From Tretioscincus oriximinensis (Eukaryota > Chordata > Lepidosauria > Squamata > Gymnophthalmidae): DNA of 64,000 nucleotides. Of this stretch, positions 23,503 to 34,217 are shown in pieces. The stretch is from assembly GCA_022410635.1 (NCBI GenBank), contig JAJVDF010000465.1, positions 146,121-210,120 on the forward strand. The letters run 5' to 3'. The notes under the pieces were generated by a model. It was not told where the DNA came from. It did no database searches and saw nothing but the letters and a program-made list of their open reading frames with translations. The first letter of the stretch is position 1, and the number at the start of each line of letters is the position of its first letter. Position numbers and translations under genes: made by a program.

Positions 23503-23984
23503 CCATATTGACAAACTCAAGAGAACTGAAAGAATCTGATTGAAGTGTACAAAGTCATGCATGGGATGGATAGGATGAATAGAGAAAAAATGTTTTCTCT
23601 ATCACACAGCACTAGTACCAGAGGGCACTCCTTGAAACTGATGGGTAGAAAAGTGAGAACAGGCAAAGGAAAGTATTTTTTTTTCACCCAGAGGGTCATC
23701 GGCCTGTGGAATTTACTTCCTGAAGAGGTAGGGGTAGCTAACAGCTTGGATAGATTCAAGACAGGACTAGACAGGTTTATGGACACCAAGGGTATAAATG
23801 GGTACTAGGATGGATGTCTGGATGTTGCCTCTGGGATGGAGCAACAGGCAGGACTCCTGAAATACCATATTTTGCTTTCCTCTGTTCAAACTGCCCAGGT
23901 GCATCTGGTGGGCCTCTGTGTGAGACAGAATGCTGCACTGGATGGGCTGTGGCCTGATCCAGTATGGCTCTTCTTATGTTCTTA
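23503..23984 (+). mobile_element. CR1 LINE, 5'-truncated: ORF2 carboxy end and 3' end (TTCTTATG type)
   Basis: The frame at 23545-23808 reads VMHGMDRMNREKMFSL, RGHSLKLMGRK, then VIGLWNLLPEEVGVANSLD and FKTGLDRFMD, the usual end of a CR1 ORF2 protein. The untranslated end follows, with GGATGTTGCCTCTGGGATGG, a 15-20 base deletion after CTGAAATACCAT, then GATCCAGTATGGCTCTTCTT and ATGTTCTTA. Only the last part of the protein remains. Confidence 0.88.
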
Positions 23985-24206
23985 ATCAGAGTACAAGATT
24001 GTGTTTTCAGAGTCATTCTTTGTTTACTGAGCCTCAGGAGCTTTCACTATGTCTCAGAGCATGTGTCCAAGACTCCAGATGCCTTTGTGTGCTGGGATAA
24101 CACACTGCACCGGGGGCATGGAAAAAATACCTGGATCTTGTAATGAATTTCAAAGAAATAGCCGTAAATTAGTCTAGGTCCAGAAAACCTAACAAGGTAT
24201 TCTCGC

Positions 24207-24283
24207 ACTACCTAAGAGACAAAATAGAAAAAGGAAGGCAGCATGAGTTTTGTAGACAAGTCTATTTTTTCCGATGTTAGGGA
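24207..24283 (-). repeat. Dispersed repeat, minus-strand copy of the 18538 family
   Basis: ACCTAAGAGACAAAATAG, GCAGCATGAGTTTTGTAGAC and AAGTCTATTTTTTCCGATG are diverged reverse complements of the block at 18538-18627. Confidence 0.45.
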
Positions 24284-24284
24284 A

Positions 24285-26000
24285 CAACTGCCTAGGGACA
24301 CACTACATGTAGCAAACCGAATGTTGGAAATAACAACAGAAATTTACACATTGTTGGATGTGGGTGATTAATCTGGTTATGTACAGCTCAAGTACAATAA
24401 TTAATCCTAAATTGAAAAAAGTGTTTAGGGAAAGAAGTGCAGCTAAGTAAGAGTGTTGCAATTAAATATGTGCAGAAAAGGACAGCTCAAGAGATTGCGG
24501 TGTTAACTGGTGCTTCTAACTGCTTACCTTTTTTGTTAAGCTCTAAAATATTTTGAAGACATAGCCATTCTTTCTGGCCTGCTCTAATCTACACTGGCAT
24601 GCAGATAACAGATCCCCATTCCAGGACATAGTGCTGAATAAGGGTCAGTGGAGAAAGGGCCACATGCACCAGAAAGAAACTAAATTTGAGTTGACACTAC
24701 GCTTCCTTTTATCTAATTGGGAAAATAAGTTTATTTGTCTGTCCTTTTTTACATCTTGTTTGCAATAAATAGACGCCATGTATAGCAACCTATGTTTTGT
24801 TTCTTGCCAATTATCAGCAACTAATACCAAGCATACACACCCTAACAAAAGGTCCTGTAGGCATAAGTTGACACGTTTTTTCTGGTGATGCTTCTATTTT
24901 AGCACTACTGTGATAAATTGGCCACAGACTTCTCTGTCATCTGTATAGTGCAACATTACAGAAGTAGTAGACTTATGAAGGCAACACATGTGCCCTTTCT
25001 GTTATGTTGTATTTGCAATCAGCCCAACAGCCTGGATCCGTCTGCAGCTCCTTCTGCTTCTTTCCTCTAGAGGCATTAGCTTGGAACTTGGACAATACCA
25101 GGGAACAGAGACCTGTGCTGATTACCAGCAGAACTGTTTGTTCAGTTGCATCNTTATAATTGGCCAGCTCTAGAGGCCATCTGCATCTCTCCCTGCCCCT
25201 GGATACTGGGGGGATCAACCTAGAATCACAACATACAGACTTAGTAACCACCAAAAACCAGAGGTAACTCCACCCCGACACGTATAAACCAGCATACTTC
25301 TATTAAGCTGTACCTACTCATAGATTTTATGTCTAAGCCACTCTACGGCAATCTGCTCTGAAAAGCCAAGAAAAGTCTAATTTATAATAGGCATAGAAGT
25401 CTGCTTTGTGTGTAATCATTTTCTGTCTACAGTGCATTGAGTGTCAGAGGGAGTCCAGTAGAAAAGGGAGAGGCTTTCATATGTAAGTGTATGTGTAGTA
25501 ATATCCTGCTCCTTTTTCTAAAAACGTCCAATATCATAAAATACACCATAAAACCACTCAAAGAAACCAAGAGCCAAAATTTTAAAACTTAATAATTGGA
25601 AATAAAATTTACACAGAAAAAAGCAGAAATGCATAACCGATTTACTACTGAATCTACTTTGCTTTATTAAAGGTGGGAGCCTATTTTAGAAGATGCGACT
25701 GCCCACTTCACAATATGATGAAATTCACTGCCATTTTTTATTTCATCAGGCCTGTCCCAACTATGCATGATGCATAAAAAAGTGTGGCCTTTGTTCAATT
25801 TACAATCCCCGTGAAATCAGTGCAGTGAATCACAATGCACACCCACATAGTTGGAAAAGAATGAGGCACTCCCAGGACACTTTTCGACCATTAAAAATGA
25901 CTCATTTATTCTTCCATTTAAGGAGAATAGAAGACATTAACAGTCCTGAAAGACCAGGCACCAAAGTGTGCTTCCAAGTTTCCCTACTTTGAATGAGACT
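24285..26000. other. No gene recognised
   Basis: Short frames only (102 codons or fewer). A partial copy of the 10132/18996 hairpin family (CTGCTCTAATCTACACTGGC) lies near 24580-24640. Confidence 0.45.
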
Positions 26001-26003
26001 ATT

Positions 26004-26177
26004 ATAAAATGAGATAATCCCAGCATTGACCCCATTCAGCAGGACTTTTGTTCTTCTGTGTCAATGCTGGGATTATCTGATTTTATATTTCACTGGAAGT
26101 CTTCTATAAAATCACAAAATCCCAGCATTGACACCAGAAATAAGAGCAGAAGAACAGAAGTCCTGTTGAATGGGGTC
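26004..26177. repeat. Compound interlocking inverted repeat
   Basis: Segment A (26004-26030, ATAAAATGAGATAATCCCAG..) is inverted at 26060-26086 with one mismatch in 27, and partly repeated in direct orientation at about 26106-26132. Segment B (26028-26058, GACCCCATTCAGCAGGAC..) is inverted at 26147-26177 with two mismatches in 31. The right B arm is the 3' tip of a minus-strand CR1. The structure implies at least two template-switch or foldback events. Confidence 0.8.
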
Positions 26178-26297
26178 AGAGCCCATCTAGTCAAGTATTC
26201 TATCTTTCTAGTGGCTCATCAATTGCACCTGGACAGTCTCAAGCAGAAGAAAGGAAGACCTTTTCAGGAGTACTGCCTGTTGTCTACCCAGAGGCTG
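26147..26297 (-). mobile_element. CR1 LINE 3' end fragment (TTCTTATG type)
   Basis: On the minus strand this reads CTAGATGGGCTCTGACCCCA and GACTGTCCAGGTGCAATTGA, as in the other CR1 3' ends of the window. It abuts another CR1 fragment with the ATTCTATG-type end at 26298. Confidence 0.65.
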
Positions 26298-27310
26298 TAT
26301 CATAGAATCATAGGGTTCGACAGAAACTCTGGGGTCATGGGGCCCAAACCGTGCTCAAGGCAAGGTTTTCTAAACCATCCCAGACAAATGGCTGTCCAGC
26401 CTCCATTTGGAGACTTCCAGGTAGGGTTGCCACCTGTCCCGTATTTCAAGTAACAATTACGCATCCCGTATTATGATTCAATGCCCCGTAAAATACCACT
26501 AATATCATGCTTNTTTCAAAATATTCAAAATTCGAATTGCCGCTTTGATATATATTGATNGTTATATTCTAATAGATACAAACTCATCAATTATCGAAGT
26601 TTCAGCAGGTAGCAAGTTCAACGCTACTAGCACTCTCAGTGTGAGGAAAGTGAATCTCAGTTCGCAGCCAGCGGTTGTAAGCGAAACTCAAATAGAAAAG
26701 AACAAGAAATAGGAAGTGTGGAAATGTTTTCTTTGAATGGTAGTGTAGTCAGTGATTGTTTTTTTTTTAGTGTCCCTTATTTTTGTGAAATGTCCCTTAT
26801 TTTTAATAGCATGTCCCTTATTTCACTTATCAAAAGGTGGCAACCCTACTTCCAGGGAAGGCAAACTCACTACCTCTTATGGCAACCTGTTCCACTGGTT
26901 TATCACCCTCACTATTAGAAAGTCTTTTCTGAAATCTAGTCCATCTACTTCCCTACAGTTTCATCCCAATGTTTCTTGTGCTTCTATGTGCCAATAAGGA
27001 CAAAGCTGACCACTCTGCTCTATGACAGCCCTTCAGATATTTGTTGGCCTCCTCTGAGTCTTCTCTTTTGCAGACTAAACATCCCTGGATCTCTTAACAG
27101 TTCCTCATAGGGTATGTCTTCCACATCACTCAATATAAAGACACCCATCCTAGTAGCTATTAATACTCCTATGTTAAAGCAATCCATGCTGTTACTTACT
27201 ACCACTTCTTCTGGAAGTAGAGTCCATAGACCAATGACACACTGAGTAAAAATATACTTTCTCTTGTCTGCTCTTCTGCCCATCAGCTTCATAGATCTAT
27301 CGGTATTGAC
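26298..27310 (-). mobile_element. CR1 LINE 3' part (ATTCTATG type), split by a hAT insertion
   Basis: Starting from the 3' tip (ATCATAGAATCATAGGGTT) this runs backwards through the untranslated end and ORF2 carboxy region. On the plus strand it reads GGCTGTCCAGCCTCCATTTG, GAGACTTCCAG, [insertion], GGCAACCTGTTCCACTGG, TTTATCACCCTCACTATTAG. It then runs to GCCCTTCAGATATTTGTTGG and TCTTTTGCAGACTAAACATC. The copy at 8821-9856 shows the same order without the insertion. From about 27110 the sequence switches to a different CR1 subfamily segment (on the minus strand SMKLMGRRADKRKY). Confidence 0.8.
26422..26848. mobile_element. hAT non-autonomous element with exact 8-bp target duplication
   Basis: The ends TAGGGTTGCCACCT and AGGTGGCAACCCTA form inverted repeats. 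Exact copies of CTTCCAGG flank them (26414-26421 and 26849-26856). The host CR1 resumes in register after the second copy. Three copies of a TGTCCCTTATTT motif near the right end and a TGTCCCGTATTT near the left end are subterminal repeats, typical of transposase-binding regions in hAT elements. At 427 bp it encodes no transposase. Confidence 0.9.
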
Positions 27311-27414
27311 TATCTTCCATGCTGCTATTGAACTGGATGACATCCCTGGGTCCATTAGTGGAGGTACTAATGGACCCAGGGATGTCATCCAGTTCAATAG
27401 CAACATGGAAGATA
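27311..27414. repeat. 49-bp-arm hairpin with 6-base loop
   Basis: TATCTTCCATGCTGCTATTG, AACTGGATGACATCCCTGGG and TCCATTAGT are followed by loop GGAGGT and then the inverse arm. There is one mismatch (C/T) in 49 positions. It starts exactly where the minus-strand CR1 segment at about 27110-27310 stops. Such near-identity of the arms suggests a recent inverted duplication or an active hairpin element. Confidence 0.85.
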
Positions 27415-28279
27415 TACCCAAGCTCACCTCACACCGTTAGGAGCCCAATCCATCATTCTGACCACCACTGTCGGATGGGATCTATGCTGGCTAAGTAAAA
27501 ACAATACTGTTTCAAAAAAAGAACTTTTTAAAAATACCTTACTATAAAATAGCTAGTGTCTCCCTGAGCCCTAACGTAGCACAGGAGCTTTCAGGAGGTC
27601 CAAACGCACATCAGGAAGTTGCCAGCAATTTTGCCACAATTGGCAGTATCCATATTCAATAGTTCAAGACGATGAAACTTAAAGCCAAGCAACACCTAGA
27701 GGGCGCTATTTGACAATTTCAGTCCTAAAGTGCCCAACATTACAAAGTATTGATGCTGCTGAATGCATAAATGTATTGTTTTCTGAGATTTGGCATTAAT
27801 TATGTGTCCCTGTTGGCATCTACGTGACTGTACCAATGCTGTATGTGAAATGGCTTTTATAAGACTAATAATGTTGTCAGTTTTACCAATGGTCTTTACG
27901 TATTATCGTTTGGGACAAGGTTTCAGCAGAATAAAACCCATTATCCCTAGTATACCCCTATAATGAGGCACATAGAATTGAATAAATTTTTTATTAGAGA
28001 ATTTGGGGAGATTTTGACATTCGGTTGATAGATAGTGTTGATAGAATGTTTCATTATTTATTTGACTTTGTGTTCTGATTGTACTGACGAGGAACTTGTA
28101 CACTGGTCAGAGGAAACAATTGGGAATACCAAAGAGAAAGACAAATCAGTCTCCTTTTTGGAAGAAAGCCTGAGGAAGTAAGGACAGGGAAATAATATAG
28201 GATGTACATTCTTATTGTATCTATTTAGTTTGTATATGGAACATATAGTATGTAAACCTGCCCTGGGTGAACAAAAGTA
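27415..28279. other. No gene recognised
   Basis: Short frames only. No repeat signature was recognised. Confidence 0.45.
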
Positions 28280-28522
28280 TTATTATTAATTTGAATTTAT
28301 ATTCCGCCCTATACCTGAAGGTCACAGGGCGGCCTACCATTGGGTGGCGCACATAGCTTTTGTTGCTTTCTAAACAACAGACACCCTGTGGAGTACGTGG
28401 GGCTGAGAGAGTTCAAAGAACTGTGACTGGCCCAAGATCACCCAGCTGGCTTCATGGAGGAGTGGGGAATCGAACCGGGAGGCTACCAGATAAGAGTCCC
28501 ACACTCTAACNATCACACCAAA
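28280..28522 (-). mobile_element. tRNA-derived SINE with L2-like tail
   Basis: Read on the minus strand: a tRNA-like head beginning GTTTGGTGTG, with a B box GGTTCGATTCC (complement of 28466-28476), then TCCTCCATGAAGCCAGCTGG, GATCTTGGGCCAGTCACAG and CTCTCAGCCCCACG, then the tail CCTTCAGGTATAGGGCGG, AATATAAATTCAAATTAATA. The head and body are those of a well-known squamate SINE. The tail is shared with the L2-like LINE 3' ends of this window, consistent with mobilisation by that LINE. Confidence 0.8.
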
Positions 28523-28721
28523 CAAGTCAGTGTAAAAGAAGAGAGTGAGAAGACAACAACATTTATTTATAAGACCACTTTCACTAAAGGGCAGCACACA
28601 TAGCTTTTGTTACTATGAGTTGAAACCTAGGTTGAGTTTAAACCTAAATCTTAAGAAGATGAAGATCATATCAACAGAAACAATCATATACAGTATTTCC
28701 AGACAGATTAATGAAGATAGT

Positions 28722-28766
28722 CAATACCGACAGATCTATGAAGCTAATGGGCAGAACAGCAGACAA
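28722..28766 (+). mobile_element. Short CR1 ORF2 fragment
   Basis: AGATAGTCAATACCGACAGA, then TCTATGAAGCTAATGGGCAG, AACAGCAGACAA is about 93 percent identical to the complement of 27260-27315 by eye (SMKLMGR coding region). It is followed directly by a CAT microsatellite. Confidence 0.6.
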
Positions 28767-28767
28767 A

Positions 28768-28768
28768 T

Positions 28769-28803
<35 letters not shown>
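28768..28803. repeat. (CAT)n microsatellite
   Basis: About twelve CAT/ATC triplets, followed by a degenerate TCGTCGTCATCATC stretch. Confidence 0.9.
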
Positions 28804-28819
28804 AATCTTCGTCGTCATC

Positions 28820-29755
28820 ATCCTGAAGACTGTTATTAGGGACAGCAGCAATGAAAGATTCAGAGAAAGGTTTTCTCTCTGAATACAAAATTAGAATAAT
28901 TAACATTTTGGTTTTTACAGTAGTGTTGTGTAGATGCAGAAATTGTACTAGAAATGCAAAGATCTTTTAAACTTTGGTACTGGAAAATGCTCCTCAGGTA
29001 CCATGATATCAGTGATATTCAGATGTTTGCTCCACCTCCTTCTCCTCTTCTTTCCTGGATTCAGCCATCTCTGTTAGTGTTCATATTCAATGCTGCATTG
29101 TTGGTGACTATGACAAATAAATATGCTNTAAACAGCTAGTTGTTTTGGAAACACAAAGTTTATTAGGCCTTGGTTAGAATGGGTTGTGTGGGAACTGTGG
29201 TAGTACAGAATGCTTAATATATAGTATGAAGCTCTGACATCTCTGAAATCTATTAACAAAGCTGAACAATACCTTAAAGGTACCCTCTGGCTATGTCTCT
29301 TGCATAGGGTGTGTGCGATTAGAGAGATCAATTAATGGATTCTAGACCAAATAAAATCACAATATTCATTAGAAGCACTGATGCCAAGATATAAATGGAC
29401 ATACTCCAGATATATAATGAGAAGAACAGACTTCCTTGAAATCATGGAGATCCTTGGGAAAGTGAAAGGAAGAACAAGAAGCTTCCCGGCTAGTAAATAG
29501 ACCCATTTATGACAATGATGAAAACTCCTTGACAGACCTAAGAATGAGCTTAAAACATCAGTCAATTAAATTAATGTAGTTGCCAAGAATGGCATCAAGT
29601 TAAGAAACAAAACAAGCAAATAAATATCATGAACAATCATTTTGTAAATATATTTAAATAAATTCTTAACTAACATATAGCGTTCTAAATAAGAATATTT
29701 TCTTTTAGTTTCTAGAAATAATTTTCTAAAAAGGAAAAAATAATATTTATGAAAT
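28820..29755. other. No gene recognised
   Basis: AT-rich with short frames only. Nothing was recognised. Confidence 0.45.
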
Positions 29756-29756
29756 G

Positions 29757-31146
29757 GAAGAAGGAGGACATTTCTAAGGAAGAATATAAGGCAGTCTACA
29801 GCAACTGTAGGGCAAGTGTCAGAAAAGCTAAGGTAAATATGAACTAAGTCTTGCAAGGAAAGCCAAAAGCAATAATAAAGGGTTGAGGGAGTATTTCAAA
29901 AGGAAAATAAAAGTCAAAGATGCTATAAGATTTTTACAGAGTGCAATTGGTGGATTAATCAAAAACNAAACTGAGAAACCTGAACTTCTGAACTTTTATT
30001 TTTCATTTGTTTTGTCTGAGAAAGAAAATATAACAACAACTGGCCTGTATCATGCTATTGAAGGAACAAATGAATCAAGTCTCTTAATAAACACGAAAAG
30101 TGAGGGAACACATCCCTATTTTCAAAACAGGGGAAAAGTTGGAGCCAATAAACTGCAGGCCTGTGGGCTTGATTTCAACACCAGGAGAGCTCCTTGAACA
30201 AGTTATTAAACAACATCTATGCTAGCACTTGGATGGGAATGCAGTAATTAACCAGTGCCAACATGTATTTGTAACAAACATGTCATACCAGACTAATCTA
30301 GATTCTGTGATCGATCATGAAAATGCACTAGATGTAGTGTATCTTGACTTCAGCAAAGTATTTGACAAAGTATCTCTTGCCATCTTTATTGAAAAAATGG
30401 TCAAATATGAGATTGACAAGACAACAGTTAGATGGATTCAAAACTGGCTAAGTGAACATACTCAAAGAATGGTAATAAATGGTTGAACAACAAATTGGAA
30501 GAATATTTCAAGTGGGGATACCACAAGGGCCTGACTTGGGCCCAGTGCTGTTTAACATTTTTATATAAGAGAAGGGAATTNAAGNAAAACTGATCAAATT
30601 TTCCAATGACACAAAGCTAGGAGGGGTTGCTAACACTAAACAAGGGAAGAACATTTCTGAGTCGCAGCACTTGTGTAAAAGACCAGAGTGTATTGGTAGA
30701 TCACAGACTAAACATGAGTCAACAGTGTGAAGCATCTGCAAAAAAGCCACAATCCTACAGCATATTAAGAGGAGCATAGAATCTCGACCATGCGAAGTAA
30801 TTATTACTCTCTACAGTATTTTGGTAGATCACACTTAAAATACTGTGTTCAATTCTCCCTCCTCCCCCCCCCCCTCCCCGAATTTAAAAGGGAGCAGGTT
30901 CAGAGGAGAGTTACAAGAATGACGAGTGGTCTGGAAACCATGTCTTATAAGGATCTAGGAATATCTAGTCTGGAAAAGAGAAGACTGAGAGGAGACCTGA
31001 TAGCTGTCTATAAATATCTGAAGGGTTGTAAAAGTGATCAGCATTGTTCTCATTGGCACATGGAAGAACTGGAAACTGCTAGATATCTGCCGTCTGTTTG
31101 TGTAGTGAATCCTGCATTGAATCCAACTCTATGATTCTTTGATTCT
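29757..31146 (+). mobile_element. Degenerate CR1 LINE, linker to 3' end (ATTCTATG type)
   Basis: From about 29757 the translation shows the CR1 linker between endonuclease and reverse transcriptase (WKKEDISKEEYKAVY). Next come reverse transcriptase motif A (DVVYLDFSKVFDKVS, about 30330-30375), RWIQNWLSEHTQRMVING (to 30483), a GIPQG-like turn at 30517, and carboxy-terminal pieces at 30790-31080. The catalytic FADD box reads FSND (about 30600), so the first aspartate is lost, and stops and frameshifts are many. The 3' end AATCCAACTCTATGATTCTT matches the copy at 8821-9856. A poly-C run lies at 30866-30876. Confidence 0.85.
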
Positions 31147-31263
31147 AGCTGGGCTAAATTGGGTGCCTGACAAAGAAAGCAAGACTACCTCCTCAAATCA
31201 CTGAAACCAAAAACGTTTAAGGTAAAACCTCCGCAAAAGCAGGGTGGAAAAAAGGTGTACTGT

Positions 31264-31636
31264 TAGCACTTTTCTGAAGCCCAAACCGGGATAATTAATA
31301 TTAATATGCAAATTAATTTATATTAAAATGCAATATTAATTAATATTAATATGCAAATCACTCACCAACTTGCATACCCCCAAAAAATCCCCACCCAAGA
31401 AATCTGCGAAGCATGTGAGAATTTTTTGAAATGTGCAAGATTTTTTCAAATTTGCATGAGAAATTTGCTTTTTTATTTTTTACTGAGGGGAAGATACCTT
31501 CAGGAACTGACCTTGGTTGTCAGAGCCCCCTAGTGGTGGTGCAACAAAAAACAGAGAAATTGCCCCCACAGGAGGGTGGGCTAGACACCCCAAAACCGAG
31601 TTTCCCNTCTCCAAAAGTGGTCATCTGGTCAGCTTA
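31264..31636. mobile_element. hAT-like element, relative of 63304-63611
   Basis: It shares with 63304-63611 the blocks GCCCAAAC near the left, CAAATCACTCACCAACTTGC, GAAATCTGCGAAGCATGTG, CAGAGCCCCCTAGTGGTGG, GACACCCCAAAACCGAG and the right end GGTCATCTGGTCAGCTTA. The left terminus is eroded, and no target duplication was seen. The interior holds ATTAATATTAAT repeats (31292-31358) absent from the relative. Confidence 0.55.
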
Positions 31637-31639
31637 CTA

Positions 31640-32875
31640 AAATGGGTCAAAAATGTGCTTGGGAATGAATTTAGATCCTCTTCATTGTTTTCCAAATACC
31701 TTCTTTCCCCCAAGTTGAAACACAGCCTAAGATGATTAGCTGCTGTGTTTGTGTATCTCTTGATTGTCAGTCCCAAAATTTAGGATTGTCAAATCTTAAA
31801 ATTATATTGCTTGGTAGTTTACATCATCATGCCAGTGTGAAATGCAGTATTCTTGATGAGGCTAATTGTAGAAGCTCTATAAAAGAGAGCACTTGCCATA
31901 GGGAGTACAGGTTAAAGGTTTATGTTTCAATTACTATGGAAAGACGATAACCCAGCCTTTAAAAACAAAGACACCAAATACTTTTTCCAAATATATTTAA
32001 CAAGTTGCTCCATCCCTTTAGGGGTTGTGAATGNTTTCAGTAGTCTCCAAACACAGGACCTTTGGTCAACTCATTGTGTTTTATATGCAAAAAGGTTTTC
32101 TTTTAGCAGGGGGGCTGAACAATCAGGCAAAATGAGAACAAGGTGAGAGGGAGACGTCAAGGGACACGGTTGTGTGCAGGTGATAACTATTCTTATCCGT
32201 AATCATTTTTATGCATTGATGTTTTGAATGAATGAGGACCTGTTTTTTCCATCCACACAGTTACCATTGGGATAGCAGCTGCATTGTGTAAGACACAATG
32301 GAAAAAAGGGAAAGAGACAAAGGGGAAGAATCTTTTCAACTTTTGAAGGCAGCTGTCTTTTTCTAACACTAGAGAAATGCGATAATTTAATAAGAACAAG
32401 AGAGTCAAACTGGCGTGTGCTGTGGATAACACAATCAGGTTTTCCAGCAGTCCTGGGACTGTGACGTACTTTGTTCCTGCATGGGGCAGGCAAGAAATTT
32501 TGCTTTGTTGACAAGGTGAAGGGAGAAATAGAACAATCCCATACTGTGAATATGAAGGGTGGTCGTTAAGCCCTAATCCTGCTGCCCCTATCTCCAAAAC
32601 TAATATTTTTCCTATTTGTAGCAGATTGCATGTTAGCACATTGAAGAAACCTGTGGAAAGTGGAGTAAATTGAATACTGGGAGACCACAAGGTGTTTGAT
32701 GAAAAAACAATTTGCTAAAGAAATCACACGGTTATAGTTCAAATAACTATTTTTTAAATCATCATTATATATTTTTACAACCACATAGTGTTCGTTTGCT
32801 CCGCTTATTCCCGTTCTGTAACTGGCTACACATACCTTCCTCTATGCTGAAAGAAGGAGTAGCTCCTGACATATG
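31640..32875. other. No gene supported
   Basis: A 165-codon minus-strand open frame (32193-32690) is the longest here outside GC-rich and triplet-repeat DNA. It has no recognised domain, and the first 100 codons are overlapped by another open frame, so I do not call a gene. Confidence 0.4.
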
Positions 32876-33062
32876 AGGTAAGTGCAATGCAGGAAAATGC
32901 CCTATTTTTGGTGACTGAAAGGTGGGCTTCACTAACACCAGGAACCTGTAACCAATGAAGGTCATCTATGGACCTTAATCAGGACCTTAACAGGTTCCTG
33001 GTGTCAGTGAGGCCTGCCTTTCTGTCACCCAAAATAGGNCATTTTCCTACATTGCACCTACC
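32876..33062. repeat. 187-bp foldback with about 75-bp arms
   Basis: AGGTAAGTGCAATGCAGGAA, AATGCCCTATTTTTGGTGAC and CACCAGGAACCTGT on the left are inverted on the right (ACAGGTTCCTGGTGTCAGTG, CATTTTCCTACATTGCACCT, ACCT). The arms match at about 85-90 percent by eye. The spacer of about 40 bp holds a second small palindrome, AAGGTCATCTATGGACCTT. L2-like LINE 3' sequence follows on the right, so this could be an inverted duplication of LINE sequence. Confidence 0.75.
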
Positions 33063-33365
33063 TGGTGGAACACCCTATCTACAAGCACCAGAGCAATTCA
33101 AGAAGTGTCTAGTTTTCGGAGAGCGTGAAAGGAATTGTTCTGCCAGGCTTTTGGCCAGCTCTGGCCAGTCTCAAGCTGGTCTGCTTTTTTGTTGTTTGTA
33201 ATATTGCCCCATGGATGTTTATTTGAGTACACTGNATGGTTTTATGATTGTAATTTGTTTTTAAATATTTTCTGGATTCATATTTTATTGTATCTGATTT
33301 TATATAATTAATTTGTATTTATGGTTTGTATTGTGAGCCACCCAGAGCCCATTGCAGTAAAGTAA
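33063..33365 (+). mobile_element. LINE 3' end, L2-like
   Basis: GGTGGAACACCCTATCTACA resembles the 'WNSLP' region of LINE carboxy ends. It is followed by AATTGTTCTGCCAGGCTTTT and a 3' region ending TTGTATTGTGAGCCACCCAG, AGCCCATTGCAGTAAAG, a common reptile LINE/SINE tail form. Classification below LINE is uncertain. Confidence 0.5.
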
Positions 33366-33369
33366 AAAG

Positions 33370-34217
33370 GACGTAGGATGGTAATTGTAGATACTTTATT
33401 GTATCCTTACAGATCCAAATTCACCCACAGTCTGATCACACTCAAAATGTCAGTTGTGCAACACTTTCTTAATAAATGAAGTTCATTTGATTGCAATATT
33501 AAAAGCAGGATGAATAACAATTCCATTGNTTTGCTTGGTTTCTAAGGATGGTTTTGGCAGCACTAAAAGTTGCCCACCTACTCTCAAAGCTGCAGTTTGC
33601 TTTGGTTATCAATCTGCTTACAGCAAGATTTAGGCTGCCTGACTAATTAAATGTAAACATGCAGGACCAGCAATAGACAAAATCTTATTATAAAAGCCAA
33701 GAGATCAATCTTCAATGAANGTTTTTTGCAAAATAAAATACAAACTAGACTAGGATGGAAAGGGCATTTGTTTTGAAAGTCATTTACTATAAGTGCATGT
33801 ATCAACACCTCCTTTCTATAATGCTGGCTACAGCAAAACTATTTCCCACCCAGAAATGTCCTGCCTCTCATACGGTTTGTTAATTTGCTTAAAAGCATCC
33901 TCACAGTACATTAGTGCTAAGCTGTTGGAAGTACATTTGAAAGAAGGCACAGAGGAGTTTGTTCGAAGCTACCCATTGCCAGAATGGAATCTGGATCACA
34001 CAGCTTGCCAGTGCAAAGCTGCTGGAACTATTCTCTTCAATTACATATGGCTGAAGCTATACGCATCTGTCAGGTAAAAATGCCATCAGTGCAGTTACTC
34101 AAANAGAAAGTGGGTGTGTACGGGGGCTGAGAATGTAGCTTTTCTCAAACTCCTGTAGAAATATTTGATNAGCAAAGATATTCCCCATTTTTTCTGAGAA
34201 GTCAGCAACACACTCTT
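33370..34217. other. No gene recognised
   Basis: A 94-codon frame (33793-34077) has no recognised domain. Nothing else was seen. Confidence 0.4.

Noticed and set aside
29757..31146. Functional reverse transcriptase gene
   Set aside because: Catalytic FADD reads FSND, and there are multiple stops and frameshifts.
32193..32690. 165-codon minus-strand frame
   Set aside because: No recognised domain, no promoter or splice context, overlapped by a second frame; chance is the simplest explanation. A protein search with hits in other reptiles would change this.
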